From NCBI GenBank assembly GCA_021209875.1, contig JAGYVD010000007.1, positions 1,240,001 to 1,304,000 on the forward strand: a stretch of 64,000 nucleotides of DNA, read 5' to 3'. Below the pieces are notes generated by a model, which worked only from the letters and a program-made list of their open reading frames with translations, searched no databases and had not been told where the DNA came from. Positions 56,609 through 64,000 of the stretch are shown one piece after another. Position 1 is the first letter of the stretch. Each line of letters starts with the position of its first letter. Made by a program: the position numbers and the translations under genes. This DNA is from Rosellinia necatrix. Lineage: Eukaryota; Ascomycota; Sordariomycetes; Xylariales; Xylariaceae.

Positions 56609-58137
56609 GACAGTGGTATGTAGTTTCGCATTACCCTTTCTTCCCATCCGTTTCTCAATACTGATAGGACGCGGTTGTGAAACCTAGGCGGCACACCTCG
56701 CTAATGGGAATGTAGGAACATACCTACCTTGCCTAGCCTGGGCCTTACAAACGACAAGCCAATAGATACGTGGGTAGCTAGCCCTTATCCATCCTTCCGT
56801 CTGGGCAATCTCGACTCTTGAATATCAACGATGTTCTAGCGCCATCCTGGCTTTTATCAAGGCCGGGCTGAAAACTCGGCGGCATATAAATGGGCTTCAT
56901 CCTTCTATTCACATGCAGGGCGCCGAGCATGCGTTCACATAATTGGATGTATCCCTCCCACAGCTACGGCATCGACGCCAAAACAGCCCCGAGCACCCGT
57001 CAGCATCTGGGAAACAACCAACGAGCATTCTGTGGCCAACAGCTGGATCAGCAGACCCCTAATTTGTCGAGGATTCTCAACCTCCCATTACCATACCGAA
57101 TCTCCCCACTCGGTCCAGCATCCTCACGCACGAGACTCGGCATCCTCTCTGCTATATCGTTACGTGGTGCTTCGGGCGTTTGGCAACACCTATTCGTCAA
57201 CACTTTATCGCGCTAAATCAACCGCAACTAGGGTTCCGCTAATTTTCTCTACTTAAACCATAGCTGTGGCGGCCTAGATTGGCAGAAGAAGGCAGTCATG
57301 TGCATATTATCGACCGAGAGTAATAGGAATTACGCAGAGGTATAGCCACAAGTCCTCTGTATTTGGTGTTATCTTAAGGAAATGAAAAAAAGGTACGGAT
57401 AGCACGCGGGGGTCATAGTCCTTGGTGAACCGTTAGATCTAGACATAAAAAGAAATTCGAACGCCGCCGTCGTTTAAGACTCGGGTAACGTTAGAACCCT
57501 TAGATAATGGTGATAGATAAGAGTGTCTGGCGATAGACCTAGCAACAAGTAGCCCTTTCTATTATGTCATGGCCTCGGGGGATTATATGAAGGGGCTTGA
57601 CTGAACCGCATTAAAAGCAATCGATTCTTTGACGCAACTTCACGTGGCAATGCGTGTTGTGAGGATTGTGACCAGAACCGCCTCGTTTACCCTATTTTGA
57701 TGGTCTAGAATTTACTGGGCGCCCCGCGCCTCATCCATTAGTTACAGTCAAGTATATGGTTGCCCGCCAAACCCCCAGTATCAGGGTGAATGGGTGCGGA
57801 GTTCAGAAAATAAAAGCCATTGTGCCCTTTTACCTAAATTCAATTGCAACTAGCGCGTTCTGATGTGGAACGCGAAGCTAATAAACATTGATCAAAAGGG
57901 CAACAGAATCAAATCGTGAAGCCATATGAATACCTAGTACCGAGTAGAGAAGGCCTTGTTTCCATAGCATCGTACCCCTTTCAGACGCCGACTACTTGAT
58001 CGCATAGTAGTACGGTAGGTCCCCACGATATCCTTTCATTGTTAGCCTTTAACGCCCAACCCGTCCCGAAACGCCAGGATCACTATTAGTCTTCCTCACA
58101 AACATGTGGGCCGAACCGCCTAGGTGCTATCAGACGA

Positions 58138-60768
58138 CTAAAAAACCGGGGCAGTGTTGACCAAATAAGAAAATGTTGCAGCACCCCCTAAGGCCACACA
58201 GGCTACGACTTGAGCAGCCACTCTAGCCACTCGGATCCTCTTTGCAGGTCGGGGGGCTCCAGAGCGAACGGAGACAGCAGTAGGTTGATGCAAAGTCTCT
58301 TTCTTTACGTCAGCGGCTCCCTCGGTAGCAAGATCACCTTGCTCAGTCGGGCTATCAACCACATTCTTAGAAGTTGGGCTTTGATGCTCCGTCTCGATGA
58401 TACAGGCTGCATTTTTAGAAGCGATATCATCGTCGATGGCATCAAAAGCCTCCTCGTGAGAGCGCTTTTTCGGTTTTGACTCTTGCGCTAAAAGATCTTG
58501 GATAGGTAGGCGGCGTGTCTGAGAATTGGTTTCTACCGCGGTGGCCTGCTTGCTTAGTTGAAACTTGGAAGCACTGGCCATGTCGAATTCAGGTGCTTGG
58601 TGTCGGGCCGGTCGTGACAGGGTATTCTCATCAGACGGGGGATTGTTGATAAATTGAATTCCAGAGGCGGCCCAAGCCGAAAATTGATGCATATTGGTAC
58701 CATCTAGCTCGATAGGAACGACGTTGTTAGATCTGTGCGTTTTTGGGATATATGCGGAACTCGGTGCACTGTCTACAGCACAATGAGACATCCCCTCGGT
58801 CTTGGCATTATTATCGCTATCAGGATGAATATCCAGCTGTTTCCAATGGGTGGTTGAAATGGAGGCTGTGGAATGATGGTGATTAGTAGCCACACGGTTC
58901 TTCTCTCGAGCGGCGAAGAACTCAAACTTTCCGATCCTCTCGCCTAGTTGCTGAGACCTGTTGCCGTCTGTCATGTTGTTTAAGATAGGACGACGCTTAA
59001 AAAGAGCCGCATCGGATGGGCTTGGATCACGGCTGTGGGCTACATCCCGCTGGCTGGCTGCAACGACTGGGCAAAAATAGGAGGTGGGCGGTGGAAGCAT
59101 CATTAAGGAGACTGGTTTATCGGTGGTGGGCGGGTCACTGGACGATACGGCCACGGTATTGTGTTCGCCATCTTGCTCGTCATAGTCGTCCTCTTCGTCC
59201 TCTTCGCCGTCGTCATCCTCTTCGTGGTCGTCGTCGTCCTCTTCGTGGCGGTCGTCGACATCGTCGTCTTCGTTCTCTTCGCTATCCTCGTCTTCGCCAT
59301 TCACCTCCTGGTCGCCTGAACGAGAGCTTGCCTCCCAATCACTCATGTCTGTATCTTCAAAATGTGTGTGTACGCTAACATCTAAAAAGGGGTTAGTTAT
59401 ATCGACGGTGAGTTATAGCTCGAGGGTTTGAAGAATTTCGGGGGTACCTACCATCGTCGTCATCCGGCCCTTGGGTATCAGGTAAGTGATACTGAAATGA
59501 CCCCAAGGAATCATCGACCTCGGTGAGCTCGCTCATATCCTCCGGCAACGCCGGAGAACCATCGATATCTGATGGTGAATCATAGCTAAATTCACTCTCG
59601 GTGTCTCCATCAAATATTTGTCTACAGGACACGTAAATGTCCTCTTTATCAGCATGCGTCGTTGGCGGAGGAGGAGAAGCAATCTTTTCATCAGCGGTGC
59701 GAGCTAGTTCAGGGAAACTCTGGAGATCCAGAACACAGATTGCAGAGGCCGGGGGTGCTGGAAAATTAACATCAATCCCGACCACTTGTGGCATAACCGG
59801 ATCAGCCGTAGGCATCTCATCATCTGAATCGTAATCCGGTTCGGAAGTCAGGTCAATAATTCCAAAGCTCGCGTTATTGTTGGCAGTAGCGGCGCAGGGG
59901 AGCTTGGCGATGGGAATTGGAAGCTCAGGATCATCAGTAGTGAGGTCGATGGTGCTTTTGAGGTTGGAGTTAGGCCGGATATGTTGATAGAAACCGGTAA
60001 TAGTAAGATCCTCGTCGTTCTCATCGCTGTTACTATCCTCATCTTCATCGTCTATATCGTCGGGAACAGTGAAGCCTTGACGAGGAACACTATCCTGTCT
60101 AATCTAACGTCAGCTCTTACGTCGTCTTGGAATATTCGCATATACACTTACTTGTGTGTTATTACCTCCATGAAACAGTCGACGGAGCATGGCGGATAGG
60201 TTTTGTCTGATCGGAAAATATTAATTCCAAATCGGAGAATATCGCCGTTGGCTATCTTGGCCGGCCTATTCGGAATGAGCTGTTTCTCGCTATTACGCCC
60301 GTCGTTCGCGATATGATACGTGCCATGAAAAGACCTGGCGTCGTTTATATAGATGGACTATATGGTAGAGCAATTAGTACAGCTTCACAGGGAGGCGAAA
60401 GAGCAAGGAGCGGGGCTGGAACATACAGGCGGTTTTTCGTCGAATTTGGCTATGATCTCGGCGTGTTGGCGTGACATGACAGGATTATCAAACCAAGCAT
60501 TATTATCAGCTGGGATGAAGCCCTTGCTCTGGACCTTGGACGACCGGCCGATGAGGACAACCGGAAGACTCCGAGTAAAGACCAGCTGGCGTTTAGGAAT
60601 GGAGGATGGACCACGGGGACAAAGGGTAACAATGACTAGGGGAACAAATTAGCATTAAATCCCGACTACAGGAAGTGTAGGTGCGATGGTGCAGATGATT
60701 GTCTGCTTACTTTTATCTTCGTCCTTGCGCACGGCCGCCTCCACGGGGGACTTGGTGGCGGCCGCCAT
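58138..60768 (-). CDS. FHA-domain protein with two SIM-like motifs and C-terminal membrane anchor (787 aa)
   Basis: Five exons: 60768-60711, 60635-60427, 60357-60152, 60098-59452 and 59381-58138 (2364 bases, phases consistent). An N-terminal FHA domain spans about 22-140, with the phosphothreonine-binding set Gly49-Arg50-Ser51, Ser74-Arg75-Gln76-His77 and SFHGT (98-102), then ANGDILRFG. After it come an acidic run and two matches to SUMO-interaction motifs, STIDLTTDD (206-214) and IIDLTSEPD (238-246), each followed by acidic residues. The middle and C-terminal part is disordered with an acidic Asp/Glu region, basic nuclear-localisation-like clusters (KPKKR; RPAKRIR) and a final hydrophobic segment (QVVACVALGGAATFSYLV) with only seven or eight residues after it, as in tail-anchored proteins. 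It is probably anchored to a membrane or nuclear envelope and binds phosphothreonine proteins. This is inference. No known orthologue could be named confidently. Confidence 0.85.
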
Positions 60769-61109
60769 GGAAACGCCAGGCTATCGCCGAGGTTGGATCT
60801 TCGAGAGGTTGAACTCGGGTCTGAACTGGGCTCTGTAGTCTGTAGACGGGAGAGTAGGGCTTGATGAGACAGCGACCGACAGATAGTTCAACGATATTTC
60901 TATTTCACGCTTGGATGGATTCGTGACGTGATTCAGACAGGCACAAGGTCTGCAGATGTGGCCATCTAAAGTGCTTAGCACCTAATGGACCTGTTAGGCA
61001 AAACGGACGGAAGGTTTAATAAAGTAGAAGAAGGAGGGGAAACGTTTATACCAACGAGGATGAGGTATGAAGGGGCAGGAGTGGTCTGTGTCTAGGCAGA
61101 GGGCAAGTA

Positions 61110-61480
61110 CCTACTAGTACGTACCTACCCAAAGGTAAGGCAGGTAAGGAAGTAGGTAAATTTCTAGGTAGGCGCAGGCTGTAGATAGGGAAGTAGGTAG
61201 GGCCCTACCTTTTCCTGTAATCAAGGTACCAACTAGCTAACACACAAGGCAGAAAAGTGGCAGACAAAAGTACTTGAGGAGGTCCAAGATGCAATAAGTG
61301 GGAAGTAAGACTCTGTATTCAATCCAAATGTCCTACAAGCAGGTAGCATGTGAATAGGCAATGCTTCTAGGTAATGGACAGGTAAGTTACTTACCTACCT
61401 GGTAGTGGGTTGATACCTTGTACTTAGATACCTCTGCTCTGGTAAGGTACCTAGGTAGCCTAGGCAATTAGTTAGTTACC
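61110..61480. repeat. clusters of TAGGTA/TACCTA motifs
   Basis: ctaggtag, tacctacc and ggtaagg words in both orientations occur repeatedly between 61110 and 61480, in the FHA gene's upstream flank. Confidence 0.7.
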
Positions 61481-61501
61481 TTAGGGAGTCGAGTTAGTTA
61501 T

Positions 61502-61537
61502 GGGAGGGGTGGGAGGGGTGGGAAAGTGGGGGCGGGG
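61502..61537. repeat. G-quadruplex candidate block
   Basis: Runs of three to five G separated by one to three bases: GGGAGGGGTGGGAGGGGTGGG followed after AAAGT by GGGGGCGGGG. At least six G-tracts of three or more lie on the + strand. Confidence 0.8.
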
Positions 61538-62345
61538 TGACCGGAGTGGGGCCACGTTCAGGAAGTGAATGGGGGCGGTTTGTGTTTTCAAGGCTGTTGC
61601 TGTCCTAGTACAGTTCACGTACCTAAGGTAATCAATCAAACGCTTACCTACTATCTAGTTAAGTTGAGTGGGTTATAAGGCTTGAACAGGGAAATGTAAA
61701 TCAACATGTTGACTAAGATGGGAATCCATGGACCTTGTTTTATGAGATTCCACGGGTTTCATACTGGCCCAGAGGGGGAGACTTACTTACCTGTTGATAT
61801 AAGTACCTAAGGTAGGATATAAAACCATACTTACCCTCACAGCTGATACCTATGTACTGCCTAATGGTAAGCGGGCATACTTTAATAGAGGGATACCTAG
61901 ATAGTGCTTGTGGTCCAGAAGGCTTGGGCTATTGGGGGTACAGTGCATTAACTAGGTATTTAGTAGGTAGGTACCTGCTTGGCCAGTCATCTGACAATAA
62001 ACACAATAATAGAACACCCATCACTAAGCCCCGTGCTCTCATCTTTTGTTAGCATACAAGTAGTTATAGCTACATACCTAGGACTTGACACTATTTTAGT
62101 TACTTTATTTCCACCTGTAACTTTCCCAGAGATAAGAGAGATGTGATTGAAATAAAAATATAAATTATCTACTTAAAAAGTTAGGTAACTTATCCAGGTT
62201 GTTGGGAAGCCTTGATACACAGCTACCTCTGATGTAATGTCTCCCCATGTCATCTGGTATCCTATAAGTAGCTGCGATTGTGGATAGATCTCCATGTCTT
62301 AGCATTTATGGGTGAAAGTCAGTTAGTGGGGAAGTGGGTTTGCAA

Positions 62346-62600
62346 AGTGCGTTAAGTGGTACCTGGGTACCTTAGGTAGCTTGAGCGGTCACGTCGCAGG
62401 GTACCGTATTATCTCCCAAGGGTGTTTGGTAAACATAGGCCTAAAGCAGGTATTTATTTGTGTTCAAAGCTGCCCAGGTGGCGTTCCATGAACCACACCA
62501 TGTTTAAAGTTGCACATACACTCTGCCGTAGCACTACATAAGTACCTGCCTAAGTACCTACCTCCAGCTAGGTATCACCCACAGAGTAAGAGACTATAGT
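62346..62600. repeat. cluster of TAGGTA/TACCTA motifs
   Basis: ggtacctgggtacc, taggtagc and ctacctcc words occur at several sites in this intergenic DNA. Confidence 0.6.
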
Positions 62601-63786
62601 ACAGTAAGTATTTATCTAGCTCCTGTGTGCCTAGTAGGTCAGCTGTTTGGATTCCTTGTCAAAACCGAGTGCTCTTTTGATATATTAATGCGTGTGCCTA
62701 CCCACGCAGCCTTCGAATCATCCCAACCTGTCCATGGAAGTTGTGATAGAGCCTAAATTGTATATGTTATATCATGCTCGGTAGATATGTAGGTAGACAG
62801 GATTGTCTACAGTAGATAACTACCTACACTAGGCTACTTGGAGATGCGCTTAGGCAGCTCTCTGAGACAGGTGATGTAGCAAGTTGGATTAGGTCCCGCC
62901 TACACAAACATACCTGGCGCCACTTAGTGCGGTGCAGGTGGTGTGGTTAAGTGGCACTTCGGTGGAGACTTCCCAGCATGTGGGGCCACCTATGTAGCCT
63001 GGTGTCAAGGGATGACCTCACCAAGCTATACAGGATGTACATAGCTACCATACTCTGTAGAAAGGTGATCTGAGGAATGTCCCCACTCTTTGTTGACGCA
63101 TGCATTCAGTCCGGTTCTGTCGAGTCGACCGTTCGCCTCATTGGGGTTGAGTGGAAACGGAGCATGTGTTCCTCATGGTGCGGAGCCAGTTGACAATAAA
63201 AGGCATCATCAGACTGCCAACTCGGGAAAGCAAGGAAATGATACCTCCACGACGCCAAATATCACCAACATATAAACCTCCGGCCGTCTTACCAAGCATA
63301 TAACAAGTAATATTACCGGTTGTCACTTCTTCCCAAGCCCGATTACCCTCAAACGACCGACCACCAGGCGTTCCGCATCCGTCCCCTGAGTGTGCCTGCG
63401 ACATTTGGAGAAAATTCCTGTGTCCTTATCGAATTTTGTCAGACAGGTCGCCGCACACACACAAAAAAAAACAAGAACAGGCCATTTGGCTTCGATTTGT
63501 CGCCACGGTTGCGATACACCGATCCCGACAACAGCGTAATCAGCGAAGTTGTTTGCATCTTGCGACGTATCACTAGCCCTACGACCATTTTTCGCCGTTT
63601 CTTTTCCTTCGGCCTTCTCTGTCACTAGGTCAGCCGTTTTCTTCATCCTCATGGAATTCCAGCCGCACAAATCGCATAAGTCATCGCGCCGGTTCCATAC
63701 AAGAAACAAGACGTAATTCTTGCCTGCCGAATACACTGCGTTCTAGAGAGGCTATCGAAGCATCGGCTACATCCAAAGTCTCCAAT

Positions 63787-64000
63787 ATGCATGACCTCAG
63801 GAAAAAGATCTTACTTGAAAGCGGCAAGACCATGTCGAGAAAAGCGCGCTCCAGGCCGGAGTCTCTTGGCGCGTCGCCGAATGGCTCCCCGGCTCCCTCC
63901 CGTGGAGCCTCTAGAGTCACCAGCCGATACGCATCCGAAGAAGAGGATCTTACGGATACTGAATACGAAGACAGCCTAACTAACTCGATCTTCGGCTCCG
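63787..64000 (+). CDS. probable IFRD-family protein, N-terminal part (truncated by window end)
   Basis: An open frame from ATG at 63787 runs without a stop to the window end (71 residues seen). The protein starts MHDLRKKILLESGKTMSRKA, followed by a Ser/Arg/Pro-rich stretch (SPAPSRGASR, SRYASEEEDLTDTEYED) with acidic residues. I associate this opening (MHDLRKKxLLESGKTxSRKA, then Ser-rich, then acidic) with fungal relatives of the interferon-related developmental regulator family, whose members have HEAT-like repeats and are linked to ribosomes or transcription in other eukaryotes. That assignment rests on memory of the N-terminus only. No intron is seen in the part available. The next bases of the contig would settle it. 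Confidence 0.55.
   Translation, partial: MHDLRKKILLESGKTMSRKARSRPESLGASPNGSPAPSRGASRVTSRYASEEEDLTDTEYEDSLTNSIFGS

Larger units (their letters stand above)
53768..58137. other. gene-poor region, 4.4 kb
   Basis: Apart from one doubtful minus-strand ORF (55331-55693) nothing coding is supported. It contains TAGGTA/TACCTA words (53921-54090), a 16-bp tandem repeat (54645-54728), a 12-bp repeat (55427-55462), a 10-A/T run near 56163-56175 and a GGTATCAGAG-type repeat (56536-56608). The first 200 bases left of 53768 are LST8 promoter. Confidence 0.4.
60769..63786. other. gene-free stretch, 3.0 kb, AT-rich with TAGGTA motifs
   Basis: No convincing ORF. It contains many TAGGTA/TACCTA words (61110-61210, 61385-61480, 61800-62600), a G-rich block (61502-61537), and from about 63400 the leader of the gene starting at 63787. 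Confidence 0.45.

Overview
The window is nuclear DNA of a filamentous ascomycete, most likely a Sordariomycete. It has short introns (about 50-200 bases) with GTRNGT donors and CTNAC/CTRAC-type branch points. It carries fungal-only families (three Zn2Cys6 regulators, fungal Med1, a Scy1/Cex1 pseudokinase) and abundant intergenic TAGGTA/TACCTA palindromes of a kind often seen in Sordariomycetes. Placement below class is not possible from sequence alone. I see fifteen convincing or likely protein genes plus one doubtful ORF in 64 kb. No tRNA, rRNA, CRISPR array or intact transposon was recognised. Exon joins below were worked out by eye from splice signals, reading phase and family knowledge. 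They are predictions.

Left part (1-20 kb): a small conserved 89-residue protein (+, 1157-1650), Mediator subunit Med1 (-, 2488-4499), a 718-residue uncharacterised protein (-, 5849-8005), a six-exon Zn2Cys6 regulator (-, 10681-12743), about 5 kb without genes but with several microsatellites, and an AIM24-family protein (-, 17674-19544) whose first intron holds a ten-unit 12-bp array.

Middle (20-39 kb): a 2-oxoglutarate/Fe(II) oxygenase (-, 20899-22566), a Zn2Cys6/Fungal_trans regulator (-, 23475-25834) and an MDR oxidoreductase (+, 27951-29057) stand together as a possible small metabolic cluster. About 10 kb with no supportable gene follows (29058-39236).

Right part (39-64 kb): a regulator in which a Zn2Cys6 finger is fused to a hexapeptide O-acetyltransferase domain (+, 39237-41514), homoserine kinase THR1 (+, 43709-44922), a secreted FAD-linked (BBE/6-hydroxynicotine-oxidase-like) oxidase (+, 46501-48168), the Scy1-like pseudokinase Cex1 (+, 48929-51337), the TOR-complex WD protein Lst8 (-, 52495-53767), a long protein with an N-terminal FHA domain, two SUMO-interaction-like motifs and a C-terminal membrane anchor (-, 58138-60768), and the 5' end of a probable IFRD-family gene (+, from 63787) cut by the window edge.

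The genes are mostly unrelated housekeeping functions (transcription, threonine synthesis, tRNA/vesicle traffic, TOR signalling) with accessory oxidoreductases and regulators between them. The observations I would follow first are the Zn2Cys6-acetyltransferase fusion, the FHA/SIM/tail-anchor protein, the oxygenase-regulator-MDR trio and the two GC-AG introns, both in regulator genes.
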